A DNA stretch of 64,000 nt from contig NZ_JAFKFX010000025.1 in NCBI RefSeq assembly GCF_017308075.1, forward strand, positions 62,001-126,000. The letters run 5' to 3'. The notes under the pieces are model-generated. The model was not told where the DNA came from. It saw nothing but the letters and a program-made list of their open reading frames with translations, and searched no databases. The position numbers and the translations under genes were made by a program. This DNA comes from Allobosea sp. (lineage in GTDB: Bacteria; Pseudomonadota; Alphaproteobacteria; Rhizobiales; Beijerinckiaceae). How positions within the stretch are numbered: position 1 is the stretch's first letter; every line of letters starts with the position of its first letter. Below, in pieces: positions 9,177-16,269 of this stretch.

Positions 9177-9515
9177 GGTTCCCGAAGCCTCCCGGGACCG
9201 GGTTGCAAGCCCGGCCGCAGGCGCCGCACCCACCCCGCCAAACGACATGCCTCCGGTCGGCCGCCCCTCGGGGATGGGATGCGGGGGAGTATAGGGGCGG
9301 TCGGGAGGGCGGGGATAAGTTTGCGGAACCGCGCCGCAAAACCCCTCTCCTGTAAGGAGAGGGGTTCAGGTTGCGGTTCCCGAAGCCTCCCAGGAGCGAG
9401 GCGCAACCCTCGCCCGCAGGCGCCGCACCCACCCCGCTAAACGACATGCCTCCGGTCGGCCGCCCCTCGGGGATGGGATGCGGGGGATCATACGGGCGGT
9501 TGGGAGCGCTGGGAT
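9177..9515. repeat. Two direct copies of a ~140-bp unit
   Basis: The unit beginning GGTTCCCGAAGCCTCCC occurs at about 9177-9316 and again at about 9375-9515, offset 198 bases. Shared blocks include GCAGGCGCCGCACCCACCCCG and ACGACATGCCTCCGGTCGGC; the centres (9196-9215 and 9394-9414) have diverged. The copies flank a half palindrome (about 9340-9366). Unequal recombination or nested repeat insertion could produce this arrangement. Confidence 0.85.
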
Positions 9516-9607
9516 TGATTTTCTACATTCTCAGCTTCCCTCCACCATTCGCCGGCGGGAGCAAGCCGCGCCTTCACCGAAGAGGCCGCCCCACAATCAA
9601 ATAAACG

Positions 9608-9628
9608 ACTTAACGCCCCTCGTTAAGT
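9608..9628. promoter_or_regulatory. Perfect inverted repeat, probable autoregulatory operator of the toxin-antitoxin operon
   Basis: ACTTAACG-CCCCT-CGTTAAGT forms two perfect 8-base arms 41 bases before the toxin start. HigA-type antitoxins bind palindromes overlapping their own promoter. A possible -35 (TTGAAC, 9634-9639) and a weak -10 (TAGGAA, 9657-9662) follow. Confidence 0.6.
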
Positions 9629-9669
9629 TGGAGTTGAACAGGCGCGCGAAAGGTGCTAGGAAGACCTTT

Positions 9670-9978
9670 ATGGAGATTAGGTTCGTGGATACCCGCCTCG
9701 CACTGATCGAGACGGAGCGAGCGGCAGAAACCGGGTTGCCGGTGGCTGTGATTCAATCCATGCGCCAGCGTTTGAATCTCATGAGAGCAGTTCCTGACAC
9801 CAGTACAATGCGAGCGTGGAAGAGCCTTCGCTACGAAGAAGCAGCGCTTGATTCCAATGGAATGCAATCGATAGCGGTGTCCTCCCAATGGACGCTTCAC
9901 GTTCGCATCAACGATAAAGTTACACCGGCAGAAATCATGATTATGGGCCTAAAAGAACAAATTCGCGGGGCCGCCTAG
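9670..9978 (+). CDS. higB: RelE/HigB-like toxin
   Basis: A 102-residue protein read as a RelE-superfamily mRNA endonuclease. It has helical N-terminal segments, then the SLRYEEAAL...WTLHVRINDKV...IMIMGLKE strand pattern of the HigB/RelE core, where the Arg of HVRIND corresponds to the SIRINDQWR motif. The start was placed at an ATG with AGGAA eight bases upstream; a longer frame upstream runs through repeat sequence. The next gene starts at the base after this stop. Base composition is clearly lower in GC than neighbouring genes, suggesting transfer. The identification rests on size, partial motif and neighbour; the sequence is divergent from classic HigB. Confidence 0.75.
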   Translation: MEIRFVDTRLALIETERAAETGLPVAVIQSMRQRLNLMRAVPDTSTMRAWKSLRYEEAALDSNGMQSIAVSSQWTLHVRINDKVTPAEIMIMGLKEQIRGAA

Positions 9979-11109
9979 ATGACAAGCTTTAAAAGCGTCG
10001 GCATCGATCATCCAGGCACATTTATAAAAATTGAACTCGAAGAGCGCGAGTGGACACAGCGAGATCTTGCGTTCATCCTCGGACAGACTGAGCAACAATT
10101 GAACCCTTTGCTATCCGGCAAGCGGGCCATCACGCCCGATATGGCGCGCCTTTTGGGCGATGCCTTCGGCGTTCCTGCACAGTTTTTTGCCAATCTTCAA
10201 AGCCAGTACGACTTGGCGAACGCCAAGGAGCCTGATCCTGCCGTCCGCACGCGCGCTGAATTGCAGACCGCATACCCGGTTCGAGATATGATCCGACGCG
10301 GATGGATTAGATCCGCAGAATCGTCACTTCTACAACTGCAGGTTGATCGCTTCTTTGAAGCCGCCAACGACCCAGACGGGACACCGACTGTCGCGTTTGC
10401 AGCTAAGAAGACCCATTATGACGCTGTGTCACCGCATCAGCTTGCTTGGGTTTTTCGGGTTCGCCAGCTCGCTCGACATATTAAGGCACCTGAGTTTTCT
10501 ATTGATAAATTAAGATTAGCCCTGCCCAAGCTACGGTCTTTAATGATTGATCCGGAGGCCGTCCGTTACGTGCCAGAGATTTTGAAATCTTGCGGAGTAC
10601 GTTTAGTTATTGTTGAGACTCTGCCTGGAGCAAAAATTGACGGCGTATGCACTTGGTTAGACGATCAATCCCCCGTCATTGGCATGTCTACTCTTTATGA
10701 TAGATTAGATAATTTCTGGTTTGTCCTAAGGCATGAAATCGAACACATTCTCCTTGGTCACGGAAAATCTGGCTTCGGGATTGTTGACCACTTGTCTGGA
10801 GAGGGGCAGTCCGTAGGTGAGAGCGTAACAGAAGAGGAACGGCTGGCTAACTTCGCTGCTAGCCAATTCTGCATACCACACGAGAAAATGGATTCGTTCT
10901 ACGCACGGAAGAACCCATATTTCTCAGAGCGAGATGTGATTGGGTTTGCTGCAACAATGCAAATCCACCCAGCTATTGTCGTTGGGCAGTTGCAGCGACG
11001 TATGAACCGATACGATTTTCTTCGAAAATACCAGACGCCGGTTCGCCGCTATATAGTCGAAAGCGCCACCACGGACGGCTGGGGCAACGTTGCTGAAGCT
11101 GAACTTTAG
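9979..11109 (+). CDS. higA: HigA-like antitoxin fused to ImmA/IrrE zinc-protease domain
   Basis: 376 residues in two parts. Residues about 8-75 form an XRE-type helix-turn-helix of HigA type (PGTFIKIELEEREWTQRDLA, LLSGKRAITPDMARLLGDAFGV). The rest ends in an ImmA/IrrE-like domain with the zinc motif HEIEH at residues 252-256 and the downstream EEERLANFAASQF helix carrying the likely third ligand. Such fusions would neutralise the toxin and repress the operon; the protease part might cleave the antitoxin itself or another repressor, as ImmA does in ICEBs1. The gene abuts the toxin stop with no gap. GC content is low relative to the window. Confidence 0.85.
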   Translation: MTSFKSVGIDHPGTFIKIELEEREWTQRDLAFILGQTEQQLNPLLSGKRAITPDMARLLGDAFGVPAQFFANLQSQYDLANAKEPDPAVRTRAELQTAYPVRDMIRRGWIRSAESSLLQLQVDRFFEAANDPDGTPTVAFAAKKTHYDAVSPHQLAWVFRVRQLARHIKAPEFSIDKLRLALPKLRSLMIDPEAVRYVPEILKSCGVRLVIVETLPGAKIDGVCTWLDDQSPVIGMSTLYDRLDNFWFVLRHEIEHILLGHGKSGFGIVDHLSGEGQSVGESVTEEERLANFAASQFCIPHEKMDSFYARKNPYFSERDVIGFAATMQIHPAIVVGQLQRRMNRYDFLRKYQTPVRRYIVESATTDGWGNVAEAEL

Positions 11110-11127
11110 CCAAAAACCGAGGCGAAA

Positions 11128-11616
11128 ATGGCAAATTTTGCTGAGCAGATGCAGAGAATATTTGAGCGATACAACACGGAAGTCGATCCTTCTCCTGTCT
11201 CTCTCGATGAGGTAGCTGTTTGGGCGATTAGGCAAGGCCTGTACCGCCCCGAACCAAGGGACATTACCAAGCTCTGCCGAGAGGCACTCGCAGAAAGCTT
11301 GCGCCAGCAAAAGCGGACCGACGCGGAAGGGCGAAAGTATCGCGCCAAGCACTCCGTAAAAATGAACGTTGGCGGAACCCAAATGAATCTCTGGGCAGAC
11401 ATCGACAACGCACCGCGCTCATTCATGGAAAAATCTTTTTCTCAACGCCGTAAATCGATCATCGACGATTGCTTTCAAATTAAGCAGGACGTCGATCACT
11501 ACAACGAAGTTCACGCCTCCGAACGCCCTATTCAGATGGTGTTGGATTTCACAGATGATATCGCGGAGATCGAAGCTGCGATCCATTCATCTAAACGAAC
11601 TGATGATGCGGCATAG
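11128..11616 (+). CDS. Unrecognised third protein of the toxin-antitoxin/ImmA operon (162 aa)
   Basis: A soluble, charged protein of 162 residues starting MANFAEQMQRIFERYN, with a good GAGG ribosome site and an 18-base gap from the preceding gene. It has no signal peptide or membrane segment. The N-terminal 60 residues look helical (DEVAVWAIRQGLY, RDITKLCREALAESL); the middle has a basic stretch (RKYRAKHSVKMNVGG); the C-terminal tail is acidic. The first half could contact nucleic acid, but no known domain is visible. Same strand, same low-GC composition and close spacing argue that it belongs to the module. It could be a second immunity factor, a protease substrate or an effector. Confidence 0.75.
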   Translation: MANFAEQMQRIFERYNTEVDPSPVSLDEVAVWAIRQGLYRPEPRDITKLCREALAESLRQQKRTDAEGRKYRAKHSVKMNVGGTQMNLWADIDNAPRSFMEKSFSQRRKSIIDDCFQIKQDVDHYNEVHASERPIQMVLDFTDDIAEIEAAIHSSKRTDDAA

Positions 11617-11749
11617 CATTGACAGAACAATTTGTCGCGCAACCGCTTTTCGATCCATCCCTTGACTCCCCCGCCCCTCCCATCCTACCCTCGTCGACGG
11701 GACACGCCTCCCCACCGAGGCGCGCCCATCTGCAAGGATGGAGACATCG

Positions 11750-12928
11750 ATGGCGAATACGATTCCGGCAGCGCGCCCGCGCGTGCCCAATTTCTCGTCC
11801 GGCCCCTGCGCCAAGCGCCCCGGCTGGACCCTCAAAGCCCTCAGTGACGCGCCGCTCGGCCGCTCGCACCGCGCCAAGGTCGGCAAGGACAAGCTCAAGC
11901 TCGCGATCGACCTGACCCGCGAAGTGCTGCAGGTCCCGGCCGATTACCGCATCGGCATCGTCCCCGGCTCCGACACCGGCGCCATGGAAATGGCGATGTG
12001 GTCGATGCTCGGCGCCCGCGGCGTCGACATGCTGGCCTGGGAAAGCTTCGGCTCCGGCTGGATCACCGATGTCGTCAAGCAGCTCAAGCTGCAGGATGCC
12101 CGCCTGTTCGAGGCGCCCTATGGCGAATTGCCGAACCTGAAGAAGGTCGACAGCAAGAACCGCGACGTCGTCTTCACCTGGAACGGCACCACCTCCGGCG
12201 TGCGCGTCGCCGATGCCAGCTGGATCGCCGATGACCGCGAAGGCCTGACGATCTGCGACGCGACCTCGGCCGCCTTCGCCCAGCGCCTCGACTGGCAAAA
12301 GCTCGATGTCGTCACCTTCTCCTGGCAGAAGGTGCTCGGCGGCGAAGGCGCGCACGGCATGATCATCCTCTCGCCGCGCGCCGTCGAGCGGCTGTTGACC
12401 TACAAGCCGGCCTGGCCGCTGCCGAAAATCTTCCGCATGACCTCGGGCGGCAAGCTCTCCGAGGGCATCTTCGTCGGCGAGACCATCAACACCCCGTCCA
12501 TGCTCTGCGTCGAGGACTATGTCGACGCGCTCAACTGGGCGAAGAAGGTCGGCGGGCTCGATGGCCTCGTGAAGCGCGCCGAGGGCAATGCCCGCGTCAT
12601 CGCCAAATTCGTGCGCGAGAACGACTGGATCGACTTCCTCGCGGTGAAGCCGAAGACCCGCTCGAACACCTCGGTGTGCCTGAAGTTCACCGACCCGGCC
12701 GTGACCGCGCTGCCGGCCGAGCAGCAGGCGGCCTTCGCCAAGCAGGTGGTGAGCATCATCGAGAAGGCCGGCGCCGGCTACGATCTCGGCCATTACCGCG
12801 ACGCCCCTCCCGGCCTGCGCATCTGGTGCGGCGCCACCGTCCAGGCCAGAGACCTCAAGGCGCTGCTGCCCTGGATCACCTATGCCTTCAACGAGGCCAA
12901 GGCTTCGCTGGGCAAGAAGGCGGCCTGA
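11750..12928 (+). CDS. serC: Phosphoserine aminotransferase
   Basis: A PLP enzyme that converts 3-phosphohydroxypyruvate to phosphoserine in serine synthesis (and acts in the pyridoxine route). 392 residues, starting [14 protein letters not shown] after a short leader. The PLP lysine is Lys194 in [10 protein letters not shown], and [11 protein letters not shown] is also conserved. This is the longer alphaproteobacterial/archaeal SerC type rather than the 360-residue enterobacterial type. The ATG at 11750 was chosen because GGAG lies six bases upstream; an ATG 12 bases earlier has no properly spaced site. serA follows on the same strand after a palindromic repeat. Confidence 0.96.
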   Translation: MANTIPAARPRVPNFSSGPCAKRPGWTLKALSDAPLGRSHRAKVGKDKLKLAIDLTREVLQVPADYRIGIVPGSDTGAMEMAMWSMLGARGVDMLAWESFGSGWITDVVKQLKLQDARLFEAPYGELPNLKKVDSKNRDVVFTWNGTTSGVRVADASWIADDREGLTICDATSAAFAQRLDWQKLDVVTFSWQKVLGGEGAHGMIILSPRAVERLLTYKPAWPLPKIFRMTSGGKLSEGIFVGETINTPSMLCVEDYVDALNWAKKVGGLDGLVKRAEGNARVIAKFVRENDWIDFLAVKPKTRSNTSVCLKFTDPAVTALPAEQQAAFAKQVVSIIEKAGAGYDLGHYRDAPPGLRIWCGATVQARDLKALLPWITYAFNEAKASLGKKAA

Positions 12929-12941
12929 GGCGCTTCGCCCT

Positions 12942-13070
12942 GTCATTCCGGGGCGCGGGCTTTCGCCCGCGAACCCGGAACCCACGACCGGGCGAGCCCT
13001 CTCCACCGCTTCATCAGTATTGCACCCCGCCATGGGTTCCGGGTTCGGCTTCGCCGCCCCGGAATGACAG
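12942..13070. repeat. Palindromic element between serC and serA (family 3)
   Basis: TGTCATTCCGGGGC at the left is matched by GCCCCGGAATGACA at the right, with AACCCGGAACCCA and TGGGTTCCGGGTT as inner arms, making a long imperfect palindrome of about 129 bases. A partial copy lies at 53457-53503. It may form a strong mRNA hairpin between the two serine genes. Confidence 0.8.
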
Positions 13071-13139
13071 GTGGGGTTCCCTCCCCTTCTCAGCGCCGAA
13101 ACGCTCCCCGTGCAGCGCGGCGCCGCCGGAGCCATCATC

Positions 13140-14729
13140 ATGACCGCCCCCAAAGTCCTGATTTCGGACGCCCTCTCCCCCGCCGCCGTGCAGATTTTCA
13201 AAGATCGCGGCATCGACGTGACCTTCGATCCGGCCCTCGGCAAGGACAAGGACAAGCTCGCCGCCGTGATCGGCGACTATGACGGCCTCGCCATCCGCTC
13301 GGCGACCAAGGCCACCGCAAAGCTGCTCGCCGAGGCGAAGAACCTGAAGGTGATCGGCCGCGCCGGCATCGGCGTCGACAATGTCGAGATCCCGGCCGCC
13401 ACGGCGCGCGGCATCATCGTGATGAACACGCCCTTCGGCAATTCGATCACCACCGCCGAGCATGCCATCGCCATGATGTTCGCGCTCGCCCGCCAGATCC
13501 CGGCCGCCGACCTCTCGACCCAGGCCGGGAAGTGGGAGAAGAACCGCTTCATGGGCGTCGAGATCACCGCCAAGACGCTCGGCCTGATCGGCTGCGGCAA
13601 TATCGGCTCGATCGTCGCCGAGCGCGCCATCGGCCTGAAGATGCGGGTCATCGCCTTCGACCCCTATCTCTCGCCGGAACGCGCCGTGCAGCTGGGTGTT
13701 GAAAAAGTGGAGCTGGACGAGCTCCTGAAGCGCGCCGATTTCATCACCCTGCACGTCCCGATGACCGAGAAGACCAGGAACATCCTCTCGGCCGAGAACC
13801 TCGCCAAGACCAGGAAGGGCGTGCGCATCATCAACTGCGCCCGCGGCGGCCTCGTCGACGAGGCGGCCCTCGCCGAGCTGATCAAGTCCGGCCATGTCGC
13901 CGGCGCCGCCTTCGACGTGTTTTCGCAGGAGCCGGCCGAGACGAACCCGCTCTTCGGTTTGGACAATGTCGTCTGCACGCCGCATCTCGGCGCCTCGACC
14001 AATGAGGCGCAGGAGAATGTCGCCCTGCAGGTCGCCGAGCAGATGAGCGACTATCTGCTCAAGGGCGCGATCACCAATGCGGTGAACTTCCCGTCGATCT
14101 CGGCCGAGGAAGCGCCGCGGATCAAGCCGTTCGTCGATCTCGCCGAAAAGCTCGGCTCCTTCCTCGGCCAGCTCACCGAGGCGCAGGTCAAGGGCATCCG
14201 GATCGAGTACGAAGGCGCGGTCGCCAAGCTGAACCTGAAGGCGATCTCGGCCGCCGCCATCACCGGCGTGCTGCGCCCCTTCCTGCCGGAGATCAACATG
14301 GTCAACGCGACCATGATCGCCAAGGAGAAGGGCATCGTCGTCGAGGAGCTGACCCGCGAGGTCGCCGGCAATCTCGAAAGCGTCATCCGCATCGTCGTCG
14401 AGGCGCAGGACATGCCGCGCCATGCCTCCGGCACCGTCTTCCATGACGGCAAGCCGCGCATCATCGAGATCCGCGACATCCAGGTCGACGCCGAATTCGC
14501 GCCGCACATGCTCTATGTCCGCAATGCCGACAAGCCGGGCTTCATCGGCCAGTTCGGCTCCGTGCTCGGCGAGGCCGGCGTCAATGTCGCGACCTTCAAT
14601 CTCGGCCGCGACAAGCCGGGCGGCGACGCGATCTGCTATGTCGCCGTCGACGAGGCGATCTCGGACGAGCTGCTCGCCCGGATCCACGAGATCCCGATGG
14701 TCAAGCGGGCCCGCCGCCTGAAGTTCTGA
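13140..14729 (+). CDS. serA: D-3-phosphoglycerate dehydrogenase
   Basis: The first committed enzyme of serine synthesis, oxidising 3-phosphoglycerate with NAD. 529 residues: a substrate/NAD-binding D-isomer dehydrogenase core (residues 1-310, with GCGNIG at 151-156 and INCARGGLVDEAAL), an intervening ASB domain, and a C-terminal ACT domain from about residue 455 (HMLYVRNADKPGFIGQFGSVL), the usual serine-sensing module of the long type. The ATG at 13140 has GGAG eight bases upstream; an earlier in-frame ATG would lie within the end of the repeat. Feedback control by serine is known for some long SerA enzymes and is inferred here. Confidence 0.97.
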   Translation: MTAPKVLISDALSPAAVQIFKDRGIDVTFDPALGKDKDKLAAVIGDYDGLAIRSATKATAKLLAEAKNLKVIGRAGIGVDNVEIPAATARGIIVMNTPFGNSITTAEHAIAMMFALARQIPAADLSTQAGKWEKNRFMGVEITAKTLGLIGCGNIGSIVAERAIGLKMRVIAFDPYLSPERAVQLGVEKVELDELLKRADFITLHVPMTEKTRNILSAENLAKTRKGVRIINCARGGLVDEAALAELIKSGHVAGAAFDVFSQEPAETNPLFGLDNVVCTPHLGASTNEAQENVALQVAEQMSDYLLKGAITNAVNFPSISAEEAPRIKPFVDLAEKLGSFLGQLTEAQVKGIRIEYEGAVAKLNLKAISAAAITGVLRPFLPEINMVNATMIAKEKGIVVEELTREVAGNLESVIRIVVEAQDMPRHASGTVFHDGKPRIIEIRDIQVDAEFAPHMLYVRNADKPGFIGQFGSVLGEAGVNVATFNLGRDKPGGDAICYVAVDEAISDELLARIHEIPMVKRARRLKF

Positions 14730-14783
14730 AGGCTGCGCAATGGTGGTGCGCATGCTATATTTCTCCGGAACGGAGGATTGCGC

Positions 14784-14996
14784 ATGCGCATCGTCACCTT
14801 CGACGTCCGCCGTGACGACGATGCCGGCGTCTGGTACGCCAGTTCGAGAAGCGATGCCGGCATCGTCACGGAGGCCGCGACGATCGAGGCTCTGCGCGAG
14901 CGGCTGAAACTGCTCGTGCCGGATTTCCTGGAGACCGAGGAAGAACTCCGGCTCGACCTCGACATCAAGGTCTCGGACATCGTTCAGGCTGCTTGA
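14784..14996 (+). CDS. DUF1902 / HicB-like small protein (candidate antitoxin)
   Basis: 70 residues (MRIVTFDVRRDDDAGVWYASSR...). The pattern of two strands, V-W-Y/V-A, then a helix with EALRERLKLLVPDFLE is that of the DUF1902/HicB N-terminal fold, a partly degraded RNase-H-like domain found in HicB antitoxins. A GGAGG seven bases before the ATG fixes the start. The stop overlaps the start of the next, HicA-like gene by one base, so the two are almost certainly co-translated. It lacks the DNA-binding C-terminal part of full HicB proteins, so autoregulation would need other means. Confidence 0.75.
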   Translation: MRIVTFDVRRDDDAGVWYASSRSDAGIVTEAATIEALRERLKLLVPDFLETEEELRLDLDIKVSDIVQAA

Positions 14997-15529
14997 TGGT
15001 CGAGATCGGCCCGCGGCTGAAACGTATCCTGCGCAAGGCTGGCTACGAGTATTACCGATCAGCCAAGGGCGACCATGAGATCTGGCGCCATCCGGAAACC
15101 CAGAAGCAGGTCTCGCTCGACGCCGGCACGAAATCCCGCCACACGGCGAATGAGATTCTCAAGCAGGCCGGCCTGCCGAAAGCGTTCTGGGCGCCCAAAC
15201 GGCGCCGCAATCACCCTCCCCTGTGGCAGCCCGCCACAGGGGATTTTTCATGCCGACCCGCCGAGCCTTCGCCCAAGCCTTCGCCTGCTCCGCCGCCCTC
15301 ATCCTTCTCACCGCCTCGCCCGCTTTCGCCGACTGGGACAAGGCAAGGCTCGATGCCTGGATCAAATCCATCGAGCAAACGGCGAAAGGACGCCTCGGCG
15401 TCGCGCTCCTCGACCTCAGGGATCGCAAGAGCTGGTCGCATCGCGGCACCGAGCCCTTCCCGATGCAGAGCGTGTTCAAGTTGCCGCTCGCGGTCGCGGT
15501 CCTGCAGGCGGTCGAGGCCGGAAAGCTGA
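14996..15529 (+). CDS. HicA-like toxin with an over-long reading frame
   Basis: Residues 1-62 are a HicA/YcfA-type double-stranded-RNA-binding domain: LKRILRKAGYEYYRSAKGDHEIWRHP, then QVSLDAG and the C-terminal helix HTANEILKQAGL. The G-D-H of KGDHEIWRH matches the G-S-H catalytic His segment. HicA proteins normally end soon after QAGL, but here the frame has no stop until 15529, running through a rho-independent terminator (15218-15248) and 280 bases into the beta-lactamase gene. The extension is low-complexity Pro/Arg/Ser and is not expected to be real protein. Either the mRNA is non-stop or a stop has been lost. The domain call is good; the 3' end is doubtful. Confidence 0.6.
   Translation: MVEIGPRLKRILRKAGYEYYRSAKGDHEIWRHPETQKQVSLDAGTKSRHTANEILKQAGLPKAFWAPKRRRNHPPLWQPATGDFSCRPAEPSPKPSPAPPPSSFSPPRPLSPTGTRQGSMPGSNPSSKRRKDASASRSSTSGIARAGRIAAPSPSRCRACSSCRSRSRSCRRSRPES
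15218..15248 (+). terminator. Rho-independent terminator after the HicB/HicA-like pair
   Basis: A perfect 10-base stem CCCCTGTGGC / GCCACAGGGG with a 5-base loop is followed by ATTTTT. It ends two bases before the beta-lactamase ATG at 15250, so the beta-lactamase start has no room for an independent leader downstream of the terminator. Confidence 0.8.
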
Positions 15530-16266
15530 AGCTCGACCAGAAGATCACCGTCACCCGCAACGATCTCTCGCTCTATCACAGCCCGCTGGCGAAGGGCTTC
15601 AAGGGCGAGCGCAACGACTACACGCTGCGCGATCTCCTCACCCGCTCGACGGCCGAGAGCGACAACACCGCCGCCGATCTCTTGCTGCGCCTGATCGGCG
15701 GGCCGCAGGTGCTGACCGCGATGCTGCGGGATGGCGGCGTTCCCGGCATCTCGGTCGACCGCTATGAGCGCGTCTTCCAGCCGGAGATTCTCGGCCTGCC
15801 CGGCTATCGCTGGGACGAGGCGATCGACACTGCCGCCTTCTACAAGGCGATCCAGGCGATCCCGGCCGCAGAGCGACACAAGACGCTGGAAGCCTCGCTC
15901 AAGGACAGGCGCGACGCCGCCAGCCCCGATGCCTCGGCCGCCTTCCTCGAAGCCCTCGCCAAGGGAAACTGGCTGCGCGAGCCCGCGCACACCGCCCTGC
16001 TCGACAAGATCATGCTGGAAACCAAGACGGGACCGCAGCGGATCCGGGCCGGTCTGCCCGACGGCGCGCGCTTTGCCCACAAGACCGGGCTCGGCCCGAG
16101 CGCCGACGGGCTCAACCACGCCACCAACGATATCGGCATCGTCACCCTGCCGGATGGCCGCCGCTTCGCCATCGCGGTCTATCTCGCCGGGTCACAGGCC
16201 GATGCCAAGGCTCGCGAAGCCGCCCATGCGGCGGTCGCGCGGCTGGCGGTGGAGAGTCTGCGCTGA
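15250..16266 (+). CDS. Class A beta-lactamase
   Basis: A serine hydrolase of 338 residues, larger than the usual 280-300. A signal peptide (residues 1-26, ending SPAFA) sends it to the periplasm. Active-site motifs: S74-V-F-K77 (SxxK), S137-D-N139, a Glu at 172 in DRYER corresponding to the omega-loop Glu166, and K278-T-G280. All are intact, so it should be an active acylating enzyme. It contains extra segments after the omega loop (AFYKAIQAIPAAERHKTLEASLK). The ATG lies two bases after a strong terminator and the ribosome site is poor, so expression may be low. A role in natural beta-lactam resistance is plausible; substrate range cannot be read. Confidence 0.9.
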   Translation: MPTRRAFAQAFACSAALILLTASPAFADWDKARLDAWIKSIEQTAKGRLGVALLDLRDRKSWSHRGTEPFPMQSVFKLPLAVAVLQAVEAGKLKLDQKITVTRNDLSLYHSPLAKGFKGERNDYTLRDLLTRSTAESDNTAADLLLRLIGGPQVLTAMLRDGGVPGISVDRYERVFQPEILGLPGYRWDEAIDTAAFYKAIQAIPAAERHKTLEASLKDRRDAASPDASAAFLEALAKGNWLREPAHTALLDKIMLETKTGPQRIRAGLPDGARFAHKTGLGPSADGLNHATNDIGIVTLPDGRRFAIAVYLAGSQADAKAREAAHAAVARLAVESLR

Positions 16267-16269
16267 GGC

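Larger units (their letters stand above)
8637..9669. other. Long non-coding stretch packed with repeats
   Basis: About 1 kb without a convincing gene. It contains one full palindromic element (8686-8829), a half element (about 9340-9366), two direct copies of a roughly 140-base unit, and the control region of the toxin-antitoxin operon. Open frames here are low-complexity translations of the repeats. Nothing in it resembles an integrase or a tRNA. Confidence 0.7.

Noticed and set aside
11617-11749. Right-hand direct repeat or attachment site matching the 9.2-9.5 kb repeats
   Set aside because: Some shared GC-rich words (CGCCCCTCCCATCC-like) but no aligned copy; no integrase or tRNA gene is nearby.
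11591-13255. Long minus-strand open frame opposite serC
   Set aside because: Antisense shadow of serC and repeat; composition is unlike real protein, while serC has full catalytic motifs.
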